Of a stretch of 6,063 nt of DNA, positions 1 through 4,964 are shown in pieces (position 1 is the first letter of the stretch; the number at the start of each line of letters is the position of its first letter). A model generated the notes under the pieces. The model was not told where the DNA came from. It saw only the letters and a list, made by a program, of their open reading frames with translations, and did no database searches. Both the position numbers and the translations under genes were made by a program. The DNA is from Planctomycetota bacterium (GTDB lineage: Bacteria; Planctomycetota; Phycisphaerae; UBA1845; PWPN01), in assembly GCA_016209665.1 (NCBI GenBank), contig JACQVT010000481.1, forward strand, positions 1 through 6,063, written 5' to 3'.

Positions 1-1
1 A

Positions 2-1561
2 ACCAACGACGTCCTCACCTACACCGTCGGCGCGATGGTCCCGGTCTCACCGACCACCACCATCGGCGGCCTCACGCTGACCGACCCCAACAACGGTAAC
101 GCCAACGTTACCGCCGGCGGGATCCTGGGCGGGCACACCGGCCAGGTCCACGTGAACACTGACGGCGTCACGGCCGGCGCCTTCGCCTTCAGTTACCGCG
201 TGAGCGACGGCGTCGACCTGTCCAACACCGCCACCGTCCGCGTGTACGTCCAGGGCGGCGAGGTGATCATCACCGAGGTCATGTACAACCCGGCCAACGA
301 ACCCGACAACCAGTGGGAGTGGGTCGAAGTCAAGAACCTCACCGGCTCGGCCGTCACCCTGAGCGCCATGTACGACGCCACGATGAACACCGATCACGAT
401 CTCAACCTGTCCGGCAAGTCGGTTGCCGCGAATGACACGGTCCTCCTCGCCCCGGGCGGCGCCAGCGGCGACATCCCGGGCGGAGGCCGCACGGGAGCTG
501 AGTTCCTGACCGAGTGGTCGCCGCTGCCGTCCGGGAAGGTCGTCTGGGCCGCCAGTTGGCCGGCTCTCAACAACTCCGGCGACAGCATTCTGCTGTTCGA
601 CGCCGCCGGTCGCCTGCTGGACATGGTCGAGTACCAGGCCGATGGTGTGAACTGGCCGGTCACCGCCGTCACCGGCGGCTCCGAGAGCATCTATGTGACC
701 TGCGGCAACATGACCGCCGTCGGCAACGACAACTACGCGAGTTGGGAGTTGTCGGCGGACGGCGTCGACAACGCCTGGGCTACACCCGACACCGAAGGCG
801 GTCTGAACGACAGCGACGTCGGCAGCCCGGCGACCGAGCCCGCGTGCGTTCCGCCCACTTCGATCGAAGCCCGCAAGCTGTTCTACAACCAGTCGTTCTA
901 TGACGGCAACAAGGTCGCGATCGACCCGGCCCCGATCGCCGGCGCGAACAACGACGACGCCGACGCGATCGACAACGGCGGTCTGTTCGCCACGGTCAAC
1001 TGGCCGGCCAAGACTCCGCTGATGACTGGCGGCGGCCAGGCGACGCTCGCCAACTGGAGCGGCTACGACAAGGGCATCAACGGGCTGATCTACGATGTCG
1101 CCAACCCAACGGCAACGCCGGTGGTGGGTGACTTCGTCTTCCACAACATCGGGAAAGCCGGCACCGTCGTGCCGGCCCCGGGTAACCTCGTGGTGCCGAC
1201 GGCGTTCGCGACGCAGGACCTGGGCGGCGGCGTCACCCGCGTGTTGATGACGTTCACCGGCCTGACGAACACCTGGTTGCGGGTGGAGGTGGGAACGGGC
1301 TTCGGCCTGGCGGCCTCCGAGGTCCATTACTGGGGCAATGCCGCCGGCGACACGGGCCAGGGCAACACGGTCCCGAACATCCTGGTGAGCCCAACGGACG
1401 AGATCTGGGTCCGCACGCATCCGACGACACCGTTGGCACGGTCGCCAGTGCAGGATATGGCCGACGTCACCAAGGACGGTATTGCCAGCCCGACGGACCA
1501 GATTTACGTCCGCACGCATCCCAGCACGCCGCTCAACGCGGTGAAGATGATTACCAGGTAG
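2..1561 (+). CDS. Secreted lamin-tail domain protein with dockerin-like C-terminus (5' partial)
   Basis: The frame is open from the window edge, so the true start and signal peptide lie upstream; the Met at 35 is internal. Numbering from that Met, the residues before it to about 72 form a beta-rich Ig/cadherin-like stretch ending in FSYRVSDGV..TATVRVYV. Residues 75-265 look like a lamin-tail (LTD) domain, opening VIITEVMYNPANEPDNQWEWVEVKN-like and containing the SGDSILLFDAAGRLLDMVEY core. Residues 278-433 resemble the beta-rich module that precedes dockerin-like tails in planctomycete proteins (KLFYNQSFYDG, ANWSGYDKGINGLIYDVAN). Residues 434-498 are a two-repeat dockerin-like tail (GNAAGDT; VSPTDEIWVRTHP; ADVTKDGIASPTDQIYVRTHP). 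The role is probably extracellular or cell-surface, with the tail in assembly or anchoring; LTD domains in such proteins have no single established function. It ends with TAG and is followed by a likely terminator, so it is not part of the downstream regulator unit. Domain names come from motif recognition only. Confidence 0.85.
   Translation, partial: TNDVLTYTVGAMVPVSPTTTIGGLTLTDPNNGNANVTAGGILGGHTGQVHVNTDGVTAGAFAFSYRVSDGVDLSNTATVRVYVQGGEVIITEVMYNPANEPDNQWEWVEVKNLTGSAVTLSAMYDATMNTDHDLNLSGKSVAANDTVLLAPGGASGDIPGGGRTGAEFLTEWSPLPSGKVVWAASWPALNNSGDSILLFDAAGRLLDMVEYQADGVNWPVTAVTGGSESIYVTCGNMTAVGNDNYASWELSADGVDNAWATPDTEGGLNDSDVGSPATEPACVPPTSIEARKLFYNQSFYDGNKVAIDPAPIAGANNDDADAIDNGGLFATVNWPAKTPLMTGGGQATLANWSGYDKGINGLIYDVANPTATPVVGDFVFHNIGKAGTVVPAPGNLVVPTAFATQDLGGGVTRVLMTFTGLTNTWLRVEVGTGFGLAASEVHYWGNAAGDTGQGNTVPNILVSPTDEIWVRTHPTTPLARSPVQDMADVTKDGIASPTDQIYVRTHPSTPLNAVKMITR
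1388..1521 (+). repeat. Internal repeat encoding the two dockerin-like motifs
   Basis: Two 35-bp copies, 1388-1422 and 1487-1521, are offset by 99 bp (33 codons). Both encode SPTD(E/Q)I(W/Y)VRTHP. The shared bases include the 13-mer GTCCGCACGCATC. This is the duplicated EF-hand-like unit of a dockerin-type tail. Only the second copy keeps a recognisable D-x-x-K-D-G calcium loop just before it. Confidence 0.75.
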
Positions 1562-1586
1562 CTTTCCGGGAGGGGAAGGAAGCCTG

Positions 1587-1639
1587 AAACCCGGGCGCGG
1601 GGGGCCCCCGCGCTCGGTGCATTTTTACCCGGGGTTTTT
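1587..1639 (+). terminator. Likely intrinsic terminator of the surface-protein gene
   Basis: An inner perfect inverted repeat GCGCGGGGG / CCCCCGCGC (1595-1603, 1605-1613) lies 33 bases after the stop codon. AAACCCGGG (1587-1595) can also pair with CCCGGGGTTT (1628-1637) with one bulged G, closing a larger stem that runs straight into TTTTTGTT. A separate T5 lies at 1622-1626. GC-rich stem plus T-tract directly after a stop codon is the classical arrangement. The exact fold is uncertain because the two stems share G1595 and the innermost G/C run needs a loop. Confidence 0.55.
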
Positions 1640-1742
1640 GTTGACGACTCGATGGTCCGATGGCATCCGTAATCGCCTCTGGCGTGCGGCACGGACCCCA
1701 GCGAAATCTCGCGGGGGCGGGTCCTGAGATAGGGCGGCGCAA

Positions 1743-1780
1743 CAAAAGAGGCCGACTTCGCTTACGGGCGGAAGTCGGCC
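1743..1780 (-). terminator. Strong hairpin that reads as a minus-strand intrinsic terminator
   Basis: GGCCGACTTC (1750-1759) and GAAGTCGGCC (1771-1780) form a perfect 10-bp stem with an 11-base loop. On the minus strand the stem is followed by TCTTTTGTTG (from 1743-1749 and just beyond), a good U-tract; on the + strand it is followed by CCCCTTCGG, which is not. No gene on the minus strand was recognised to its right, so what it would terminate is unknown. It may instead work as a less efficient or protein-assisted + strand terminator, or as a simple RNA-stabilising hairpin. Confidence 0.45.
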
Positions 1781-2021
1781 CCCCTTCGGAGAGAGGTCTC
1801 AACGTCTGTGCGTCATTACAGGGTCTTTCCCCTCCCTGCGGTTCGTTCTCGTGTTGACTCCTCGCCGAAGACGCCCTCCGCAGTCTCGCTACGCCGGTCC
1901 CCGTTCTGCAATCGCAATGCCAATCTCGGCCTCCAGCGCCGAATCAACTACAACATCTGAATCCCAAACGACTTGCGCGACAACCTGGGGGTGCGACGGC
2001 CCATCGTCCGAACCGTCGGGG

Positions 2022-2037
2022 AGCGAGTGTACTCGCA
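2022..2037. promoter_or_regulatory. Candidate operator/enhancer site 1 (aGCGA-N6-TCGCA)
   Basis: This palindrome, aGCGAgtgtacTCGCA, matches nine of ten bases of a TGCGA-N6-TCGCA pattern seen at two other places around the regulator gene. Its core GCGAGT-gt-ACTCGC is a perfect 6-bp inverted repeat. Its centre is exactly 20 bp from the centre of site 2, placing both on the same helical face. A dimeric HTH protein such as the adjacent Fis-type regulator is the obvious candidate ligand (inference). Confidence 0.5.
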
Positions 2038-2041
2038 TCGC

Positions 2042-2057
2042 TGCGAGGCCGTTCGCA
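2042..2057. promoter_or_regulatory. Candidate operator/enhancer site 2 (TGCGA-N6-TCGCA)
   Basis: TGCGAggccgtTCGCA is a perfect 5-bp inverted repeat with a 6-base spacer, of the same design as sites 1 and 3. Together with site 1 it lies upstream of the NtrC-type regulator: about 15 bp before the end of site 2 to a TACAAT box starts at 2082 is 24 bp, and the sigma54-like element is about 80 bp downstream. The position suits autoregulation by the regulator, but nothing in the sequence proves which protein binds. Confidence 0.5.
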
Positions 2058-2081
2058 CCGGGCCGAGGACAGCCGGTCGAC

Positions 2082-2087
2082 TACAAT
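2082..2087 (+). promoter_or_regulatory. Candidate -10 box (TACAAT) for the regulator gene
   Basis: TACAAT matches five of six bases of the housekeeping -10 consensus and would start transcription near 2094, leaving a leader of about 70 bases that includes the ribosome-binding site. No -35 hexamer is visible at 16-18 bp spacing, but the two palindromic sites end just upstream, which would fit an activator-dependent promoter. This is a single short match and only suggestive. Confidence 0.3.
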
Positions 2088-2135
2088 CACGCACCGGCGG
2101 GCATCGAACGCGGCCGCGGAGGCGTCCCAGGGGCC

Positions 2136-2151
2136 CGGCACGGACCTTGCT
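2136..2151 (+). promoter_or_regulatory. Sigma54-like -24/-12 element
   Basis: The sequence cGGCACGgaccTTGCT matches the sigma54 consensus TGGCACG-N4-TTGCW except for the first T, with the required GG-N10-GC spacing (GG at 2137-2138, GC at 2149-2150). The predicted start is near 2162. The gene downstream encodes a sigma54-activator-type protein, and palindromes 1 and 2 would lie at about -132 and -112. Against it, the predicted transcript would begin after the GGAG Shine-Dalgarno and only five bases before the TTG start codon. Either this is a near-leaderless transcript or the match is coincidental. Confidence 0.35.
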
Positions 2152-2152
2152 T

Positions 2153-2156
2153 GGAG
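2153..2156 (+). promoter_or_regulatory. Ribosome-binding site supporting the TTG start at 2167
   Basis: GGAG lies 10 bases before a TTG that begins the standard receiver-domain opening MPHVLIIEDE. No ATG or GTG gives a full receiver domain, so this site decides the start. Confidence 0.6.
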
Positions 2157-2166
2157 AAACAGCACC

Positions 2167-2487
2167 TTGCCACACGTCCTGATCATCGAGGATGAACCGC
2201 TGCTCGGCCGGAACATCCGCTCGTCGCTGACCCAGGCGGGCTACCTGGCGACGGCGGTCACCACCGGCGAGGAAGGCATCGAAACGGCCGAGGCCAACGC
2301 GCCCGACATCGTCCTGCTCGACTTGCGATTGCCCGGCATCGACGGCATGGAGGTCCTGCGGGAGCTGCGGCGCCGAGGCAGCAGCGCATCGGTCATCATC
2401 ATGACCGCCTACGGCAACATCGACGGGGCGGTCGAAGCCATGAAGATCGGGGCCTCGGTCTACCTGACCAAGCCCCTGGACCTCTAG
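2167..2487 (+). CDS. Response-regulator receiver domain (N-terminal part of an amber-split NtrC-type regulator)
   Basis: The 106-residue product is a complete CheY-like receiver domain. It has the acidic pocket E8-D9 (LIIEDE), the phospho-acceptor D52 in LLDLRLPGIDG, the switch residue T80 in IIMTAYG, and K102 in YLTKP. It should accept phosphate from a histidine kinase, most likely the one encoded from 4965 (inference). The start is TTG with GGAG ten bases upstream. The frame stops at TAG right after TKPLDL, and the same frame continues as [15 protein letters not shown] into an AAA+ domain, so this is the front half of a 474-codon NtrC-family gene with one nonsense codon. If the stop is real, the product is a stand-alone receiver that can no longer control the ATPase in cis. 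A sequencing error is an alternative. Confidence 0.8.
   Translation: MPHVLIIEDEPLLGRNIRSSLTQAGYLATAVTTGEEGIETAEANAPDIVLLDLRLPGIDGMEVLRELRRRGSSASVIIMTAYGNIDGAVEAMKIGASVYLTKPLDL
2485..2487 (+). other. In-frame amber codon at the receiver/AAA+ junction
   Basis: Codons read CTG GAC CTC TAG GAA CTC GAA TTG GTG. Upstream and downstream frames are identical (both start at positions congruent to 1 modulo 3), with no indel. One base change from GAG, AAG or CAG would create it. The protein on both sides is well conserved in type, so the intact ancestor was a single polypeptide. Confidence 0.9.
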
Positions 2488-2489
2488 GA
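2486..2489 (+). promoter_or_regulatory. Possible reinitiation ribosome-binding site formed at the stop codon
   Basis: AGGA spans the stop codon and the next codon, and lies seven bases before TTG at 2497. Ribosomes terminating at the amber could reinitiate here. It is a short match and could be chance. Confidence 0.35.
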
Positions 2490-2496
2490 ACTCGAA

Positions 2497-3591
2497 TTGG
2501 TGGTCGACCGCGTCCTGCGGCATCGCCGCCTGAGCGCCAACCTCGATTACATCCGCCGCCGCGAGCGCGACGCGAGCGAGTTGGACCGCATCATCGGCGA
2601 ATCCGAGCCCATGAGGAGCATCAAGCGGATGATCGAGCGGCTGGTCTCGACACCGGCCCTGGCCTCGAGCTACCCCCCGACCATTCTCCTCACCGGCGAG
2701 ACCGGCACCGGCAAGGACCTGGTTGCCCGGGCCATCCACTACGCCGGCCCCCGCCGCGAGTCGCCGTTCGTGGCCGTCAACTGCACCGCCCTGCCGGAGC
2801 ACCTGGTCGAGGCGGAACTCTTTGGGCACGTCAAGGGGGCGTTCACCGATGCCCGCGGGGACAAGCACGGCCTGTTCGAAGTCGCCGACGGCGGCACGCT
2901 GTTCCTGGACGAGATCGGCCACATGAAACTGGCGGTTCAGGCCAAGCTGCTCAGCGCCCTGGAGGACCGGGCCGTCCGCCCGGTCGGCGGCACCGCCCAG
3001 CGCAAGATCAACGTCCACGTCATCGCCGCCACCAACCGCGACCTCGAGCAAGCCATCAAAGCGAGCGAATTCCGGGACGACCTGTACCACCGTCTCCGCG
3101 TGCTGACCATCCACCTGGCACCGCTCCGTGAACGGCGGGAGGATGTGCAGGCCCTGGCCGAACACTTCCTTCAGCTCTACGCCACGCGGTTCGGCCTGCC
3201 GGTCACGGGCATCGCCGCACCGGCGATGGAGGTGTTGCGGGCCTACGACTGGCCCGGCAACGTGCGCGAGCTGTCGCATACCGTCGAGAACGCCGTGCTG
3301 ATCGCGGATGGGCCGCTGATCCGGCCCGAGCACCTCAACATGCACCCGCCGGATTCGGGCCGTCGGACGGACCTCAGCATCGGCGGGAACTGCGACCTCC
3401 GCCTGGACTTCAGTTCGCCGGCCTGCCCGAAGCTCGACGATATCGAGCACCAGATCATCCGCTCGGCGCTGGCGTCTTCGAAATACAATCGCAGCCGGGC
3501 CGCCCGCATCCTGGGCATCTCCCGCGACGCCATTCGCTATCGGATGGACAAGCACGGCGAGCCGGTGTCCGAATTGAAGCCCGAGGTCTGA
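2497..3591 (+). CDS. Sigma54-activator AAA+ ATPase and Fis-type HTH (C-terminal part of the split regulator)
   Basis: From the TTG at 2497 this is 364 residues; GTG at 2500 is an alternative start. A linker helix (1-30) leads into a full sigma54-interaction AAA+ domain: Walker A GETGTGKD (67-74), the sigma54-contacting loop as GAFTDA (114-119, consensus GAFTGA), Walker B TLFLDEI (134-140), sensor I ATNRD (178-182), arginine-finger region FRDDLYHRL (192-200) and sensor [10 protein letters not shown] (252-259). A Fis-type helix-turn-helix sits at about 316-354 ([18 protein letters not shown]). All catalytic motifs are intact, so if translated it should hydrolyse ATP, bind upstream DNA and open sigma54 promoters. 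Separated from its receiver it would be unregulated by phosphorylation in cis. It shares a frame with the receiver fragment and is probably the same gene; the split could be mutation, error or genuine. Stop is TGA. Confidence 0.85.
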   Translation: MVVDRVLRHRRLSANLDYIRRRERDASELDRIIGESEPMRSIKRMIERLVSTPALASSYPPTILLTGETGTGKDLVARAIHYAGPRRESPFVAVNCTALPEHLVEAELFGHVKGAFTDARGDKHGLFEVADGGTLFLDEIGHMKLAVQAKLLSALEDRAVRPVGGTAQRKINVHVIAATNRDLEQAIKASEFRDDLYHRLRVLTIHLAPLRERREDVQALAEHFLQLYATRFGLPVTGIAAPAMEVLRAYDWPGNVRELSHTVENAVLIADGPLIRPEHLNMHPPDSGRRTDLSIGGNCDLRLDFSSPACPKLDDIEHQIIRSALASSKYNRSRAARILGISRDAIRYRMDKHGEPVSELKPEV

Positions 3592-3599
3592 ACGGACGA

Positions 3600-3617
3600 G
3601 TGCGAATTCATTCGCAC
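3600..3617. promoter_or_regulatory. Candidate operator site 3 (TGCGA-N6-TCGCA)
   Basis: GTGCGAAT-tc-ATTCGCAC is a perfect 8-bp inverted repeat beginning eight bases after the regulator stop codon. It contains TGCGA-N6-TCGCA (3601-3616), the design of sites 1 and 2 upstream of the regulator, and its right arm TTCGCACC recurs at site 2. It could be a binding site for the regulator acting on the pseudopilin-kinase unit about 540 bp away, or on something nearer. As a hairpin it lacks a T-tract, so it is a poor intrinsic terminator. Confidence 0.45.
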
Positions 3618-3802
3618 CCCGCGAACAGGCTCGCGATCACGACGTCCGGCACCCCTTCCGGGCAGGTGGGGCATCGGCCGGAGCCGTCACGGGCGGGCTG
3701 GCACAGGGGTTGCAAGGTCCCCGAGCGGCAGTCGCGGCGGCGACCCGTGACGAGCCCGATATTTCGGACGGCGACACCAGAACCTGCGACCCGAGGTCCG
3801 GC

Positions 3803-3817
3803 GGTCCCCATGGGACC
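3803..3817. repeat. Small perfect hairpin
   Basis: GGTCCC-cat-GGGACC is a 6-bp inverted repeat with a 3-base loop, followed closely by CCCTC-gcgca-GAGGG (3816-3830). It is minor alone and is listed as part of the hairpin cluster. Confidence 0.5.
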
Positions 3818-3942
3818 CTCGCGCAGAGGGCACTCGTTGGGTTGATGTCTGCCAATGGCGCGACCCGCCGCGGCAGGGCTGGGTTCCACGTCCGGGTGTC
3901 CGCCGGTGATGGCCGAAAGCCGACCTTGCCCGACCACGGCTC

Positions 3943-4000
3943 GGCTCCGGCACCCGTCGCGATTGGGGTGCCGGAGCCACCCGCCTCGGCGGAGGCGGGT
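3943..4000. repeat. Two perfect hairpins back to back
   Basis: The first has 13-bp perfect arms GGCTCCGGCACCC (3943-3955) and GGGTGCCGGAGCC (3966-3978) around a 10-base loop. The second starts on the very next base: ACCCGCCTC (3979-3987) and GAGGCGGGT (3992-4000) around GGCG. Neither is followed by a T-tract. They resemble dispersed intergenic palindromic repeats or a structured RNA; which one cannot be told from a single copy. Confidence 0.75.
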
Positions 4001-4034
4001 CCTATCGCACCGGCCGAAGACAGGGGCAGGGTCG

Positions 4035-4096
4035 CCCTTGACACGCGACGCGGCTTCGCCGCTCTCGGACGCCTTGCGTCCGTCGCTCGTCAAGGG
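4035..4096. repeat. Nested inverted repeat with branched potential
   Basis: Outer arms CCCTTGAC (4035-4042) and GTCAAGGG (4089-4096) are perfect, followed after a 2x2 mismatch by GCGACG (4045-4050) with CGTCGC (4081-4086). Inside are two smaller hairpins: CGG-cttcg-CCG (4051-4061) and GACGC-ctt-GCGTC (4068-4080 region). The fold would be a three-way junction. AGGGTCGCC also recurs directly at 4028-4036 and 4093-4101. Confidence 0.6.
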
Positions 4097-4119
4097 TCGC
4101 CGCGCCCCAACCGGGGGCT

Positions 4120-4125
4120 TACAAT
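4120..4125 (+). promoter_or_regulatory. Candidate -10 box (TACAAT) for the pseudopilin-kinase unit
   Basis: TACAAT is followed 24 bases later by the pseudopilin ATG and would give a start near 4132, keeping the AGAGGGG ribosome-binding site in a short leader. No -35 match is seen at normal spacing. The same hexamer lies ahead of the regulator gene at 2082. Confidence 0.3.
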
Positions 4126-4136
4126 CTGGAGCGAGA

Positions 4137-4144
4137 GAGAGGGG
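4137..4144 (+). promoter_or_regulatory. Ribosome-binding site choosing the ATG at 4149
   Basis: GAGAGGGG ends four bases before ATG 4149. It supports this start over the much longer frame from 3855 and over ATG 4167. Confidence 0.6.
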
Positions 4145-4148
4145 TCAA

Positions 4149-4958
4149 ATGGGCATCTCGGCGCGAATGACACGAAATCGAACAGCCATCGCCCGGGCGT
4201 TCACGCTCATCGAGGTGCTGGTCGTTGTCGCGATCATCTCGGTGCTCGTGGCGATTCTATTCCCGTCGCTGCGCCGGGCCCGGGAGGACGCCCGGCGGAC
4301 GGTCTGTATGGCCAACCTCAAGCAGGTCGCGGCCGGGGTGTTCAGCTATGCGGCGAGCAACCGGGACTTGGGCCCGATGGTGATGAAGCCCCTCTACGAC
4401 CGCAGCCCCCGGGAGCTGCTCTCGGTCCCACCGGCCCTGGTGTCGGCCCCGCCGAACAGGGGACTGGTCAACCTCGGGCTGATGTGGCCGCGAAACACCG
4501 CCGAGGCCATGGCCTTCATCTGCCCCAGCCAACGTCTGTTCCCGTACCCCGCCGACATCCGTCTGTTGCGGACGGACTTCGTGGCCGGCAGCTACGTCTA
4601 TGCCGTGCACGTTCCGGCCGGGGAGAGCCCGCCGCTGGGTGCGGTCCGACACCTGGCCCTGGGAGCCGATGATTTCACCGCCACCAAGGACGGCACCCCC
4701 ATCGGCAACTATGTCCACCGCGTCGGGTACAACGTCCTGTACTCCGATGGGAGCGTGAACTGGTATCCCGACCCCAACCGCAGCATCGCCCGGCGGGCCG
4801 TCCGCTGGCCGCGCGAGTCGGAGACCAGCGAGTACGATTACTATCACGGTACAGGCCAGTCGGGCGGATATGGAGGCGCGGGAGGAACCTACGACGACGC
4901 CGTCGACCTCTTCACGATCTGGCGTTCCTTCTGCTACCGGCGACCGGACCCGTTCTAG
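4149..4958 (+). CDS. Type IV pilin-like (pseudopilin) H-X9-DG protein
   Basis: From ATG 4149, chosen for GAGAGGGG just upstream and a normal pre-pilin leader, the product is 269 residues. A basic leader (MGISARMTRNRTAIARA) precedes the prepilin peptidase site A17|F18 and the hydrophobic helix FTLIEVLVVVAIISVLVAILFPSL-type (18-41), with the conserved Glu at mature position 5. Position -1 is Ala rather than the usual Gly. ARRTVCMANLKQVAAGV (48-64) is the usual follow-on helix, then FICPSQ (123-128), and H190-X9-D200-G201 (the H-X9-DG motif near the C-terminus). The family is very abundant in Planctomycetota and Verrucomicrobiota; the protein should be processed and held in or across the inner membrane, but its job is largely unknown. 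A Gly/Tyr-rich tail (228-247) follows. It lies six bases before the kinase gene, so the two are probably co-transcribed. Its TAG stop is in frame with the kinase. Confidence 0.85.
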   Translation: MGISARMTRNRTAIARAFTLIEVLVVVAIISVLVAILFPSLRRAREDARRTVCMANLKQVAAGVFSYAASNRDLGPMVMKPLYDRSPRELLSVPPALVSAPPNRGLVNLGLMWPRNTAEAMAFICPSQRLFPYPADIRLLRTDFVAGSYVYAVHVPAGESPPLGAVRHLALGADDFTATKDGTPIGNYVHRVGYNVLYSDGSVNWYPDPNRSIARRAVRWPRESETSEYDYYHGTGQSGGYGGAGGTYDDAVDLFTIWRSFCYRRPDPF

Positions 4959-4964
4959 ACCTGC

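Larger units (their letters stand above)
1562..2166. other. Non-coding gap between the surface protein and the regulator
   Basis: I see no convincing gene in these 605 bases. Open frames on both strands read as Arg/Pro/Ala-rich shadow sequence without recognisable domains or good ribosome-binding sites. The stretch holds two hairpins (1587-1639 and 1750-1780), a slightly less GC-rich patch near 1905-1975, two tandem palindromes (2022-2057), a TACAAT box (2082-2087), a 10-bp perfect palindrome CGCGGCCGCG (2109-2118) and a sigma54-like element (2136-2151). Confidence 0.7.
3592..4148. other. Hairpin-rich non-coding gap
   Basis: No gene is convincing in these 557 bases. Several long frames exist on both strands, including an upstream extension of the pseudopilin frame from 3855, but their translations are Arg/Pro/Gly-rich, lack known motifs, and are expected in stop-poor high-GC DNA. 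Instead there is a palindromic site (3601-3616) and perfect hairpins at 3803-3817, 3943-3978, 3979-4000 and a nested structure at 4035-4096. Confidence 0.65.

Noticed and set aside
47..1519. 490-residue minus-strand frame opposite the surface protein
   Set aside because: The + strand has clear LTD and dockerin-like sequence; the antisense translation is Val/Arg/Gly/Asp-rich without motifs.
3263..3278. Fourth TGCGA-N6-TCGCA-like site (TGCGC-N6-TCGCA)
   Set aside because: It lies inside the conserved [10 protein letters not shown] coding region and has one mismatch, so protein coding explains it.
1948..3555. 535-residue minus-strand frame opposite the regulator
   Set aside because: It mirrors the conserved AAA+ gene and has no domain of its own.
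3838..3852. Second sigma54-like element, TTGGG...TGC
   Set aside because: Only the GG-N10-GC dinucleotides fit; the remaining consensus bases do not, and no start codon follows at a sensible distance.
4038..4066. Promoter from the perfect TTGACA at 4038-4043
   Set aside because: No -10-like hexamer lies at 16-18 bp, and the box is part of the arm of an inverted repeat that carries a mirrored TTGAC.
3608..4093. Minus-strand open frames of 97-161 residues in the hairpin-rich gap
   Set aside because: No recognisable domain, Arg/Gly/Pro-rich composition, and they run across perfect hairpins; they look like stop-poor high-GC shadows.
3855..4148. A longer pseudopilin starting at 3855
   Set aside because: It would place nearly 100 Arg/Pro-rich residues before the prepilin peptidase site, where short basic leaders are the rule, and ATG 4149 has a good ribosome-binding site.
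3592..4148. CRISPR array or integron attC site
   Set aside because: The repeats are inverted, not regularly spaced direct repeats, and the attC core ends are absent.
2485..4958. Recoding of TAG as a sense codon, suggested by in-frame TAGs at 2485 and 4956
   Set aside because: Gene 1 also ends with TAG at 1559-1561, right after a complete dockerin-like tail and before a terminator-like hairpin, so TAG acts as a stop there. The TAG at 4956 is followed at once by a plausible kinase start with a normal N-terminal membrane helix.
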